The notes under the pieces are model-generated. The model did no database searches. It was not told where the DNA came from and was given only the letters and a program-made list of their open reading frames with translations. Below, piece by piece: positions 40,970-52,844 of a stretch of DNA of 64,000 nucleotides (its first letter is position 1; each line of letters starts with the position of its first letter). A program made the translations under genes and the position numbers. Source of the DNA: Escarpia spicata (lineage: Eukaryota; Annelida; Polychaeta; Sabellida; Siboglinidae); the NCBI GenBank assembly GCA_963995525.1, contig OZ023206.1, positions 23,729,777 through 23,793,776 of the forward strand, written 5' to 3'.

Positions 40970-41912
40970 ATTCTTTGAGAATTTTAATATATTTGTAATG
41001 TTCACAATTATTAGGTAATCCTGTTAATATGGTTATTTCAAGTAATTCTATGCCTTTATTTAATTAGAATTACGTTTTATTAATCACTAATGACCCTGAC
41101 AATATATCGAAAAAATTACTCTGCGTACGCAGAGTTTCTACTTTGGGCCCACCTTCACAATCCATATAAGGCATGCTCATGAATATTCGGGAATGTCCGT
41201 CAGATTTCGAATAGCTACGCCTAGTTAATAGATACAAAAAATACGTCATCAACATATGTGTATATGGATTAGCCACCGCCATGCGAATGAGTCGTGACTG
41301 ATAAAATTATCAAAATGAAACGTGGACCAGCTGCTGTTTATGTTACAGATTCAGTAAAGTAAAGAAGGAAAATATATGGAATAAACGGAGAATGAACACA
41401 GCAACAGTTCATGACAGACGGATTGATTTAAAAGAAAAAAACACCACCTCTCCATGCACGAAGCCGCCGATGCCATGGCGACGCCGATTTCATATTGAAC
41501 GATTGGCATTGTTTTCCTTGGAATATAAAAATACGGTACTATCATGTTCCTTTTTCACTAGGTACATCTGGCTACACATTTTGAAGTGAAGTTTTAATAA
41601 ACGTTTAGATAACAGAAACTTACTGAAGCCGAGAAACATTCAATAATGAAACCATTGTATTTGCACCATAAATCCAGCTGCTATTTCCATAAGCTGTATA
41701 AATACATAATACATTACTGATGTATTTTATGGTATTAAAATAGGATTGGTGGTTATGTACTTTCCTATCTACGTAAGGTTTATTTTCACTAGTTTTAGTT
41801 TGAAAAATGTAGATCTATAAAGAGCATTATTGTCGACAAAATATTAAAATCTATTGCATCAGTCTACAAACTTATTTAATTTTGTACTGGGAGTACAAAC
41901 ATTATTTGTTCT
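40970..41912. repeat. Dispersed repeat R1, copy 3
   Basis: Starts inside R1 ('ttaaagggattcttt') and matches copy 2 to its end. More diverged: the micro-ORF has an early stop after [15 protein letters not shown]. Confidence 0.8.
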
Positions 41913-41943
41913 ATTCTTCATTTAGAGTAAAAGATAACTAGTA

Positions 41944-42510
41944 ACGTTGTTAATCGGATATAGTCACTGGAAGTATGATCGTCCGACCAAAAGTTATCTG
42001 TACATGGAGAAATAAATCTGTACATGGAGAAATAGCCCTTCCTTTGCCGAGCCACCTCGTTCACTCAATCAACAACACTCGTGGCCACAGACACAGTGAA
42101 CGATTTATTCAGGTGCCGGCAAGGACTCAGGTTTATGCTAACAGCTTTTTTAATAGAACAGTAAGGAACTGGAACGGACTAACCGAAACAGTTGTGTCTG
42201 CAGCCACGGTGGATACTTTTAAATCTAGGCTGGGCAGACGACTCTAAAAATTCCCTGTAGTGCTATGCCATATGCCCCCCGTCCCCTATATTGGCGTAAT
42301 GACCGTATGGTTTTTGCCAATTATTATATAGACATAGACATAGTTATTATCGAACTTTACCGTGCATGTAGTGTCTGTGCATGTAACAGTAACGACCAAC
42401 GTGTGTCCAATCGATAAACTTTATATACCGGGTATCACTGGATCTTTCATTAACTACGTTGTTAATCGGATATAGTCACTGGAAGTATGATCGTCCGACC
42501 AAAAGTTATC
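41944..42510 (+). mobile_element. 5'-truncated LINE 3' end inside 55-bp direct repeats
   Basis: Identical 55-bp repeats at 41944-41998 and 42456-42510 (start acgttgttaatcggatat) flank a 457-bp insert. The insert encodes a LINE C-terminus ('ARTQVYANSFFNRTVRNWNG', then 'VDTFKSRLGRRL' and a stop at 42247), followed by a 3' UTR with TAGACA repeats (42330-42345). The insert begins with a 20-bp tandem doublet (tgtacatggagaaata). The structure fits target-primed insertion with an unusually long target-site duplication. Confidence 0.8.
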
Positions 42511-44457
42511 ATGTTCGACGAAATATTAGGCCCTAAGGCTACGCAAACAGGATTTTCGGACGACGCATTTTTACTAGAACATCTATCAGAAAAGGTGGTA
42601 GGTCTACTACCGGTACCGCATCGCCGTCAAGGCAAATCGGTGATAGTGATGAAAGCATATATTTCATATTTTTGTCCGACAGTCTACGTAATTGTACTTG
42701 ACTTGAGTTGTAATAGTCATAGGAAAGACAACGAACGGTCCCGTTGCATCTTTCAAACACGCCTATAGCTATACTAGTAAAGACCTTTCCATAAATAAAA
42801 TTCGTTGTCGTGGTTGCGAAGCATGTTTCTGTCGTTGAACTATCGTATGTTACTCTAAACATCTTTTCTAAAAACTTGTTTGCATTTCATCGATGTAATG
42901 TAACGGCTAGTTATTGAGAATATTGATAATTTATGCGTGTGCTTAGATTGTTTACAAAACAGCATGTCAAACCTAGCCTACACAAATAAATAAATTAAAC
43001 TGTCCTAGCATTAGATTCCACCAGCAGTACTGTAGGCTAGCCAGTGCCAGTGCAGTGTAGCGAGAATTTTTTTTAAAACAAGGGTCAAAGCCATTTTTAA
43101 TACGAATAAATAATATTTGAATCACGATAAATTAAACTACGAGTATTCAAGAGCAGGACATACTACGCATTTTCGAGTAACCAATATTTTATTAGATATG
43201 TAATGTGAGGTAAACAATGTTTCCATAATTTATCAAACCAAGAATCCGGTAAGCCTACTTATTATGACCAGTTACTTATTACTTGTGTGAAAAAAAATCC
43301 AAATGGTAACTATAGCATAGCTAATATTCAAATAGTTCATTCTGACATACATTCTGACACTTCAGCATTGCCGTACAATATCTTCTGTCGTATGCTTGCA
43401 GTCAAGTATATAAATGGTGCATACTAATTGCCTTATTGCCAAAACTGGGTTGACGTAACTTGCTATTGAAACAAAGGATAAGAGGTACAGTAGTTACATT
43501 CTATCCATTTCGCATGCTATGTTTCACTGATGATGCATCCTGGTTGCTTTAATTGTTCTATTTATAGAGCGAGCTATATTTTAGCTGCACCGTATTTCAC
43601 TATGCAGCCATTTTAAAATGTTCTCCTTCAGAACTGGACACTCTGCATCTGCTATCAGGAGTCAGCCATTCTTTCTTCTGCTTGATGAAGCCAATCTACT
43701 GGCAGTTGCCAATGAATCACTGTAGGAGGAAGGTGGATCACTGGATGTCATGGACCACTGCCACTGTTTCCCACAGCTGCTTGAGGGCTGTACCCCAGGG
43801 ACCTCTTCAGATACAGCATTTAACACACCATGACCAGCATCTGGAACAGTGTTGATGTAACCAAATAAAAACCGTGATTGGTAGATAATTAAAAACAAAT
43901 GAAGAAGTGTACTACCGGTAGTATGCATTTAAATATAGCATATATCTGGACTTCTATCAGATTTCTTATTAATTTATGTAAAAAGAGGTTAAATTGTACT
44001 TTACTGTTAAGATGATCTAGCCTCTTTATTTTCTATTTGAATTTATATGAATGTTGTAGCATGTGCTTTTTCATAGCAATAAAAGTTATTCACAATAATG
44101 AAACATGGTGTTTAGTGAAATTAGAAAACAATTGACATACCCATTCCTAATGTCCTGTAGTAACCATATGTGATGAGTCCACATACTGGTATCATTTGTC
44201 TCTCTCAATGTTTTTAACTAACACCTTTATTTTATAATTGAAATTACGATCTGTACCATATTAATCCATTTTTATTCCCACAACTTTTCCTTGGGCTTTA
44301 AAGTCTTTTCCATTTAACTGGATTTAATGGGAATATAATATGTAGACACATTATCACCCACATATAATTACGCCCTGTAAACCTTAGTAGATTGGCAATT
44401 AATAACATACCGGTACATTACAATAATTGTATTATGAACTGAACAAGCTGATGGGTC
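42511..44457. other. No recognisable gene
   Basis: A 93-codon plus-strand frame (42487-42768) crosses the right direct repeat and has no family match. A minus-strand frame (43662-43928), whose C-terminal part follows an acceptor-like 'cactgttccag', is Ser-rich and unrecognised. Confidence 0.4.
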
Positions 44458-45535
44458 ATTCCGCGTCAAAGCAATCACTTTTAGGCCATTTTTGCACGAC
44501 CCGACTCCATTTTTGTTGAAATTTAGCACAGTTGTTGGCTCACATAAGAACATAAAAACCAGATTATAAAAAATCTAGGTCAAGTATTACTGAAGATATA
44601 GGTCAACGAACTTTGACCCGATTCACATACTGGCCCTTACATTAATGTCCATAACTCTGCTTCTAATAAAGGTAGAAAAGAAAGTAAGATATTATCATTG
44701 GAAAGCCAGTAAATAGGTACACATCTACATTGCAAAATTACACTTCATATAAATAAAAAAGTATAATTAATCATAATATGACCTTTGAACTCCAATACCC
44801 AAACAATTTATCCTTCGATGTTTTTAATTTTAATTCTACAGCATAATACATCATTGCTCATGAGTCCCTGGAAATATTAGGATGGGCAAATAATAATGTT
44901 CAGAGATACAGTAAATTTAGTGCAGTGGGTGACCTATTTTTGGTCTGCAGATCGGTCAATACCACACTGAATGTCATCGTAACCTTTTCAGATTGCATAA
45001 CAAGTTTTTACATGCTGTAATGGCTCATTTAACATGTTCACATTTTTTACAAGGCCTCTCTTCTGTTTTCTCTTTAGATATCCTGTAGGTGCGATCAGTG
45101 TCAGTCGTTGGGTCAACATTGGTAAGGAGATCACTAAGTCAAAGAGTGTCACTTTGTTACGGGTAAAACTATGAAGTCCAACACACTGCGCTTCATTGAA
45201 GATATAGAATATGGTGCTACTTCCAAGTAATTCAATGATTATGCCTTAAAGAATAGTACATTCTGTGTTCTTGCTATTACTTTAGCTGTTTACAAACAGC
45301 TTGCAAGAAGAGTTGCTTATTCATAACTCTTCTGTGGTTGAAAATACCTTCCAAAAAAACTTGTTATGCAATCTGAAAAGGTTACGCTGACATTCAGTGT
45401 GGTATCGACTGAGCTGCAGACCAAAAATAGGTCACCCGCTGCACTAAATTTACTGTATCTCTGAACATTATTATTTGCCCATCCTAATATTTTCAGGGAC
45501 TCATGAGCAATGATGTATTGTGCAGAATTTGATAG
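44458..45535. repeat. Fold-back element with about 172-bp inverted arms
   Basis: 44833-45009 and 45355-45530 are reverse complements with only a handful of mismatches ('cattgctcatgagtccctg', 'gtgacctatttttggtctgc', 'gtaaccttttcagattgc'). The 345-bp spacer is unrecognised. To the left, 44459-44480 ('gggtcattccgcgtcaaag') looks like a DNA-transposon terminus, so the whole may be a non-autonomous DNA element. Confidence 0.8.
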
Positions 45536-45937
45536 CAGGAATAAATAGACTGACGTGAACTCACAGGACTACATTGGTGTGGTGGTGTAATGATCATATA
45601 ATTATGGTCTTTGTAGACTGGCTTTTACATCAAGTCTGTTGACCATTCCATTCTACCCACATCATCACATATGCCTTTCCTGTGTTATGTTGCATAAAAG
45701 TACCACTTCGCATATTTCCCCAAATCCTGCTAGTGGCGGTAGAGGTTCAGAAAGTGTTCGCAGTCCGTATGCTAACTAGCACAACCATCAGGAAAGTTGA
45801 TGTTTCTTTGTCCAGCTGTGTTTTGGAAGAGGTGTACAACAATGGTGTCGCGTATGTTGGAGTCAGAAATTACAACATAACTGTGACACACAATCATTTC
45901 CTACTTCAAGATTGAAGCAATATAATTGGTGTGCACA

Positions 45938-46905
45938 GTGTTGCCAGTACACAGTGTTGCCTGTGCACACTGTTGCCTGTGCACATAGTTGCCTGTGCAG
46001 TGTTGCCTGTGCTCAGGGTTGCCTGTGCACTGTGTTGCCTGTGCACAGTGTTGCCTGTGCACAGTGTTGCCTGTGCACACAATTGCCTGTGCACACTGTT
46101 GCCTGTGCACATTGTTGCCTGTGCTCAGTGTTGCCTGTGCACAGTGTTGCCTGTGCACAGTGTTGCCTGTGCACACTGTTGCCTGTGCGCACTGCTGCCT
46201 GTGCACACTATTGCCTGTGCACACTGTTGCCTGTGCAAACTGTTACCTGTGCACACTGTTGCCTGTGCACACTGTTGCCTGTGCACACTGTTGCCTGTGC
46301 TCAGTGTTGCCTGTGCACACTCTTGCCTGTGCACAGTGTTGCCTGTGCACACTGTTGCCTGTGCTCAGTGTTGCCTGTGCAGTGTTGCCTGTGCACAGTG
46401 TTGCCTGTGCACACTGTTACCTGTGCACACTGTTACCTGTGCACACTGTTGCCTGTGCTCAGTGTTGCCTGTGCACAGTGTTGCCTGTGCACAGTGTTGC
46501 CTGTGCACACTGTTGCATGTGCACACTGTTGCCTGTGCACACTGTTGCCTGTGCACACTGTTGCATGTGCACACTGTTGCCTGTGCACACTGTTGCCTGT
46601 GCACACTGTTGCCTGTGCACAGTGTTGCCTGTGCACAGTGTTGCCTGTGCACACTGTTGTCTGTGCACACTGTTGCCTGTGCACAGTATTGCCTGTGCAC
46701 ACTGTTGCCTGTGCACAGTGTTGCCTGTGCTCAGTGTTGCCTGTGCACACTGTTGCCTGTGCACAATGTTGCCTGTGCACACTGTTGCCTGTGCACAGTG
46801 TTGCCTGTGCTCAGTATTGCCTGTGCACACTGTTGCCTGTGCACAGTGTTGCCTGTGCTCAGTGTTGCCTGTGCACACTGTTGCCTGTGCACAGTGTTGC
46901 CTATG
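45938..46905. repeat. 16-bp minisatellite, about 60 units (GCCTGTGCACACTGTT)
   Basis: Near-perfect 16-bp units with a few variants (CACACTG, CACAGTG, CTCAGTG, CACAATG) and at least two 14-bp units (near 46000 and 46378). Because 16 is not a multiple of 3 and no phase contains a stop, all three plus frames stay open over 900-1000 bp. The minus frames are also open for long stretches. The peptides (period HTVACAHCCLCTLLPV) are a by-product. Each unit carries a GTGCAC palindrome or a variant of it. Confidence 0.95.
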
Positions 46906-47744
46906 ACCCTGATCAAGAAAACATTGTAGGAACTGGTCTCGTCATATTCTTGAATATCTTAGTTTTGTAGATGACATGACTATTTCTCACTAGTGTGTTG
47001 CAAATTACGACTTACTTAGAGTACATACATGCTGTTAATCATAGACAGACTTTCTTGTTCAGGAGTAGATGATGATGGGATAACCAGTGGTACTACAACA
47101 CACACCCAAAATATGGGATCAGTGGATGTACACATCTAATAATGTTTCATTGTAAAATACAGACACCAGAAGGGGTTGAGACTCCTGCACAACACTGAAA
47201 TACCACTGCCACCAAGTGTACACTACATCGCTCTATCTGTAAAAGGCCTACTGAGATGCTATGGCAAATTTGACCACAAAAAGCACTATACAGAGTTATG
47301 GTGTGTCATTGATCTTCAACTGTTACCTTAACTGACTTGCCAGAGTAATGCTAGGAACAAATGTATTGTTATTGAAACAAGATAAAAATATTATAAATAA
47401 TTTAAGGTGATGTAAGTTTTAATGCAAGATTACAGGACACTTACCCTCTGAACCATTCGCCATCTTGGTGTTGATGATGAGCCTCGCCAAGTTCTTATAG
47501 GGCACCTCAGGTAGAGGTTCTCCATGCTTCTGGTTTTTAGTTGACCCGTCTTTGTCAAACGGCTTGTTTCATGTCTTTTCATCTCTTTTTTACCTGGGCC
47601 ACTGTGTGCCCACTGCCACCCACAACATTCACTTTTTCAGCAACCATCTGCCAGATCACCTGTGTTTGCTAAGAATTAAGAGTAATTCCATTTTGAAAAT
47701 GAAAAAACTTCCTTTAATAAAACAGCAGAATATTATAATATTAA
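46906..47744. other. No confident gene
   Basis: A minus-strand open stretch (about 47456-47545) ends at a donor-like GTAAGT (rc of 47452-47457) and could be one exon, but I do not recognise its product and found no partner exon. Confidence 0.35.
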
Positions 47745-48110
47745 ATTAAAATGACCCTGCTGAAACATGACCCAAAGATAAAGACTTAGGCTTGATAATA
47801 CTAAACAAATTTGAAATACTATTTAAATTCAAGCAGTGTGTGCCAAAACATCCAAAAAGGCAAATCCTATGCTAGTTATGGTCCACGAGGAGTGCAGTAT
47901 GGCCACAAGAAGAGAGAACATTAATGCATCATGAGAAATGACCCTATAGAAATATCACACAAAGAGAAAGACTTTGGAGTAATAATAACAGACAAACTGG
48001 AAGTAACGGAGCAGTGGGCTGAGCCTGAACTAAGCCATCCAAGATTGCTAGAAGGCAAACTCTACGCTAGGTGCATCTACATGGTGAACACTGAGCCATG
48101 AAATATAAGA
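47745..48110 (+). mobile_element. Degenerate LINE RT fragments
   Basis: Two tandem, diverged pieces read like the 'EKDLGV' region after the RT core ('KDKDLGLI' near 47780; 'EISHKEKDFGVIITDKLEV' near 47950). Short and broken; family unclear. Confidence 0.45.
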
Positions 48111-48960
48111 CGAAGGAGTGATGAACAGAGGACGCCCAGAATGATACTGGAATAAATTGGGTAATATGAACTTCTTTAAGAGATTGAAAGCATTTGACAT
48201 CACTACTCGAATCAATTGAGACAAGGTATACTGGTGGGACCAGAAAGCGTGCGTCCTAATGTTTTATGCTGTTTTGATAAAAACTTGAAAAAAATATATA
48301 TTTCCGTATCAATGTAGCAATATTCTAAATCTTTAATACATGCGTTTTCAATGCTGTGAAAACAAACAGTTAAAAAAATCGTTTTGAGTGAAGTTCTTAC
48401 GAAAACAGACAGGCGGAATACAAATATCGTAATTTACTCAGTCACAAACTGGCAAAGACGCGTAGGACTAGGCCAAAAACCGTGCTTCCTATCTGCGCTG
48501 TATAAATCGCTCTTTGGCCAGAACGTGTCTCTTGAACCACTGCAAGAACTGACAGTATATTAAAATAGGCTAACAGCGTGAAGAGATTTCAGTGACACGT
48601 ATTTTGACCTGTGACTGAATGGAATAGAGAAATCATTTATGGAGGCAGCGCTAGCGACAGCGGTTCATATCATCATGACATGAATGACATGATAATCATA
48701 ATTATAATGTCAACCAACATTGCAGCAAAAAAGGACACATGGACATATACCTCAGAAATAGGGAGAGGAGTACGCGAATCAAAGTCTGACTCCCTTCCTT
48801 GTTATATCCAGGATTACACTGCAAAACATGAGGATCAACGTAAAATCAGGGTAAATAATCTGACACTTCTAAGCTCCGTATTTACAACTCGAATCACACG
48901 AATGTTACCCGGAAGGAAGTAACGGGAGGCGCCTGCGCTCTTCGCAAAACTATTTGGGGT
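48111..48960. other. No recognisable gene
   Basis: An open 103-codon frame (48611-48922) shows no family match or splice context. Confidence 0.4.
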
Positions 48961-48964
48961 TTCC

Positions 48965-49310
48965 CGGGATCCCCTCGTCTAAAATTAGCCCAACACCAAA
49001 CGTCGGGACAATCGCGTTAAAGTCTCTGACTTTATTGTCTCGGCCTAACGTCCGGTCCATGCATAGCAACTTCGCGACGACATAAGTCCCGACGTTTATT
49101 GTCTCGGACAATGGCATTGTCTCAGACTATTAGTTGTATCGGTTCATGCATAAGACCCCAGGGGTCTTATGCATGAACCGAGACTATGAGCGTTGCCTCG
49201 GACTATTTACGAACGTCGGGACTTTGACGGGATAATAATCGCTATGCATGAACGCAGACAACTAGAAGTCTCGGACTTTCCGCGGGACGAAACGACACAC
49301 TACTATTAAC
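48965..49310. mobile_element. Palindromic Harbinger-like termini, head to head
   Basis: The centre (49141-49179) is a perfect palindrome of two 19-bp arms (GGTTCATGCATAAGACCCC and its complement) around one A. It extends imperfectly to both sides for over 100 bp, with repeated GTCTCGGAC and CGTCGGGAC motifs in opposite orientation. 'GGGGTCTTATGCATGAACC' resembles PIF/Harbinger terminal inverted repeats (family knowledge). This may be two elements joined end to end or one fold-back MITE. It lies 0.9 kb upstream of Harbinger transposase exons. Confidence 0.6.
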
Positions 49311-50089
49311 ATTCAAATACGCCGACGGATGTTTTGTGTGAGTAGTTTTGGTCGATGAACGGTTCGGCCCATTTCACAAAACAATGCGGTAGTGTTGCTT
49401 TGGCCCACGCTTTTAGAGGAAATTCTACGCAGCGTATCGGCGTAAAAATATATTTTCCAATGAAAATGTTGCAATGACAATATTCCAGTAATACATTTTG
49501 TTTTATGAATGTGCCTATTTAGCGTGTGACAGCTATAATAAGGCATATGCAGAGAACATTAGTCCACAGTTACAGCTACACAAAATTAATAGTTCTGACT
49601 AATACTTTAGAATATATCATTATCCAGTCAGAATATATTATACCTATGAGGCAGTAGAGATAGCCATTAAATAGGAATTATGGAAACACGTTATAATTTA
49701 ACAGGTCAACAAACCTGTAGTTCATGCACAGGCCTACATTAATAACGGTAGTAATTTCTGAAAAGCCAAAAGGTAAGTAATAGTTCAGGAACTATACGAT
49801 ATATATATACTATATGTCAGTTATATCTAATCAAATATACCTAACCAATACTAAAAAATCACATTTGAAAAATCTAACACTTAGGTTGAAAACAAGTAAT
49901 TTGTAGGCCTGTATAAATGACGTTTGCAATGATTGTTCACATTAATGTCTATGTCTGACAGTCTGTATTGCATGTTACTGCACTGTTTTTCAAGTGATAC
50001 TATGAGAGGATGCATGCTCATCTAAACATTCATTAAGGGTGATGGAAACATGTCACGAATAACATAGTAAGTTAATCCTTCAATTTCAG
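49311..50089. other. No recognisable exon
   Basis: Expected location of the N-terminal half of the downstream HARBI1-like gene, but no matching coding sequence (such as the first catalytic Asp region) was found. Confidence 0.45.
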
Positions 50090-52297
50090 GTGATATGCGA
50101 TGCTGACTTGATGTTCATAAATGTCGTAGCGAAATGGCCTGGATCGGTGCACGATGCCCGAATCCTTAGGCAGTCGCCACTCTTCACTGAGTTCGAAGGT
50201 ACACACTCACACATTCTCTATTCTACATAAGCAATTTTCGTTACACGCTTAAACTGCATCCGTCCATTTACAGATAAAACAAAACTTTCTGGTCATTATT
50301 GTACGAAACTGAATAATTACTATAACTGTAAAAGTCAAGGAGACTCCCAATACTTGCCCACTCCGAATTTATTCTTTTCAATCATACAAAATACAGGGTT
50401 CTGACTCCCTTAAAACATTTAAAATTTCAGCACAGACGTTTCATATTTGATTTAAATTTCGACTTGATTTTGCCAAACTTACTAATATAAATTTTTGTGG
50501 ACAATAAATAAACTTGTCTCATGAATATGAAGCACAACACTTTACATATTTTGTTTGACCTGTGATATGACCATTCCAAAGCCAGAAATCCATCATTTCT
50601 GGTAATTTATGTTGAAGGATGCATATTATGTAATTGTAATGTTCCAAATAACCACTGAATGTTTTATGTGCATTGCAAATATTACGAATACTACAGAAGA
50701 GGTAGCATTTTACATGCATCATATATTATGCTGATAGGTAAGATCTTTTAGCAAACATATCATATACCCATACTTTTTACAAGTATGGACATGAAAAGAC
50801 ATAATTCGTGTAATTGTCCAAATGTGTCCAAAATGAAACACAACCATTCTTAGTTTAACGTAGTTCTACATTCAAAGTAAGTACCACAGCACATTGAGTG
50901 TTGTTATATTGCTAGTGAAAATGTGATTTCATTTATGGAATTTTATTTAATTCAGTAAAATATTACAGGAATTTTGTCTGTTTTGCTAATTTCATGCAGA
51001 ACATGTGAAGAAAGGGTGGTGTTTTTGTAACATTGCTGACAGCAGTTTTTTGTTTGTTTGTTTGTTTGTTTGTTTGTTTGTCATGCATTGTACACATGAA
51101 ACACATTTTCCTATTATGTAATGTAATGTAATTACAGGTATTTCTAAAACCCATGATATTGTATGATTACAAGGGAATTCTTAATCTATGACAGTGTATG
51201 CCACATTAGAAGAGATAACAAGTGGTCATCATTACGTGACTCTCCTGAAACACGGCTATGCTTAGTAATGTGAAAATTCCCACAAAATGCATATGTATCT
51301 TTATATAACATTTATAGTAATGTTTTTATATATCGCATGCAATTGGATAAATAAATGATTTTGTATGTGTGAAGGAAACCAGCCTCCACTGAATGACATT
51401 ATCCTTGGCGACAGTGGGTATATGCTACAGACATGGCTGATGACGCCAGTACTCAACCCAGTCACCAGAAAACAAAGAGCATACAATTACTCTCACAGCT
51501 CCACACGAACAACGGTGGTACGAAGTATCGGTGTTGCCAAGCAAAGGTTAGTGGGACAGCTAAGCTCCACATTTTAGTTATTTGGCATTTCGTGATAAAA
51601 ACACCAACCTCTTAGTATTGGTTGTAGATTTGACATAGAGTATAATCAGGTAGAGAATCACCTTGCCTGTGGTGACCTTTAAGAAACGAAGACAATTTGT
51701 GACATGATTCAACAATAACCTTAGTAATTACAATGGATGTCACACTAGCAACAACACAATTAAATATGTATTTTTTTTTTATTAAAACGAATTTATAGGA
51801 AACAAACAGTGGCAAGCACAGAGTTGAAATGTGACTCTCAAGGAATGGTGTTGGTGTGTGTACTTCTCACAACATAGCAAACAAGCAATAACTGTATGTT
51901 TACAATTTCATCTAAAAGTGTACTTTAACAAAACTGACCCTCTTGACATTACAGATATGGGTAATTATAGAATACAATATCATATACACTTTCACTGTTT
52001 GTTGTCCTGCAAGGGCACATGTACAATTTCTCATTATTCTGTCCTACCAGATTTCTGTGTCTGCGGTTTGGTCTTCGGTTGCAACCTGCAAAAGCCTGCA
52101 AGGTGATTACTGTATGTCTCATGCTGCATAACCACGCAAGGCGTATGCATGTTCCGGTACCAGACGATCCGTCAGACTCATCAAGTTCTGAGGATGAAGG
52201 TGACAGTGATGGCAACCGTGGTGACGACATGAATGAGCGAGCAAGGACAGCAGCAGGAAAGACTGTTCGAGACAGGATCATCAATGAGTGTTTTTAA
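50090..52297 (+). CDS. HARBI1-like Harbinger transposase, 3' half with two introns
   Basis: Three segments join in frame with GT/AG borders: 50090-50198, 51375-51546 and 52051-52297. The first encodes VICDADLMFINVVAKWPGSV then HDARI, the second DDE Asp region. The second encodes 'DIILGDSGYMLQTWLMTPVL' and 'YNYSHSSTRTTVVRSIGVAK'. The third encodes 'FGLRLQPAKACKVITVCLML' then HNHARR, and an acidic Ser/Asp-rich C-terminus. HARBI1/Harbinger proteins are DDE nucleases. In the third catalytic region family members read about 'RTRVVVERAFGQLKRRF'; here two residues including the catalytic Glu are missing (RTTVVRSIGVAKQRF). No N-terminal exon is visible. It is either a dead transposase or part of a domesticated, non-catalytic HARBI1 relative. 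Confidence 0.75.
51047..51080. repeat. (TTTG)n microsatellite
   Basis: About eight TTTG units in intron 1 of the HARBI1-like gene. Confidence 0.9.
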
Positions 52298-52844
52298 AGG
52301 TAACTCTGATTATTTGACACATTTGTGTAATATCCACATTTACCAAAACAATTAACCATTTTGCAATTTCCTTCCTATTGCTGTATTACATGTTATAATA
52401 ATGGTTGCAATGCTCCTTTTACCACACATCAGACATGCCCAAGGTAGGCATGTATTCAAATATAAATAATGATACCATGGAAATAATGTTTGTTATACAC
52501 AAGTAATTGATATGCAGATAATGGTAGACACTGGTCCTAAAATAGATTTGTTTAGTGAGACTGAACAGAATGCATAACACTCAAAAGATTAATTCCAAAC
52601 AATATGCATTTCAGCAACGCATTATAAAATTATAATTTCCTGCGATATGTTTGCTATCAAGTGATAAGTATATTATTCTTGTATTTCATAAATCGAACTG
52701 CTAATGAAACAAGACATAACCTTCAGTTACTTTCTGCCCATATTCACGTTACAACTAACATCCTTGACACTTAATCACAACGCGTTTAAAATTCGAATTT
52801 ACGGCAAGCAACCAAATGAGTACAAATGCAATGTACATCTATAA
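52298..52844. other. No recognisable gene
   Basis: AT-rich sequence between the Harbinger-like gene and an L2 fragment. I could not find a right-hand Harbinger terminus here. Confidence 0.5.

Noticed and set aside
42487..42768. 93-codon plus-strand frame
   Set aside because: It starts inside the 55-bp direct repeat of a LINE insertion; no recognisable domain.
43662..43928. Minus-strand Ser-rich frame after 'ctgttccag'
   Set aside because: Could be a last exon, but there is no family match and no partner exon.
45912..46970. 352-codon plus-strand open frame (Cys-rich repeat protein)
   Set aside because: It is a 16-bp minisatellite; the other two plus frames are open equally well, and there is no signal peptide, splice context or codon-level constraint.
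47452..47545. Minus-strand exon ending at GTAAGT
   Set aside because: The donor looks good and the stretch is open, but I recognise no domain, no clear acceptor and no neighbouring exon, so I do not call a gene.
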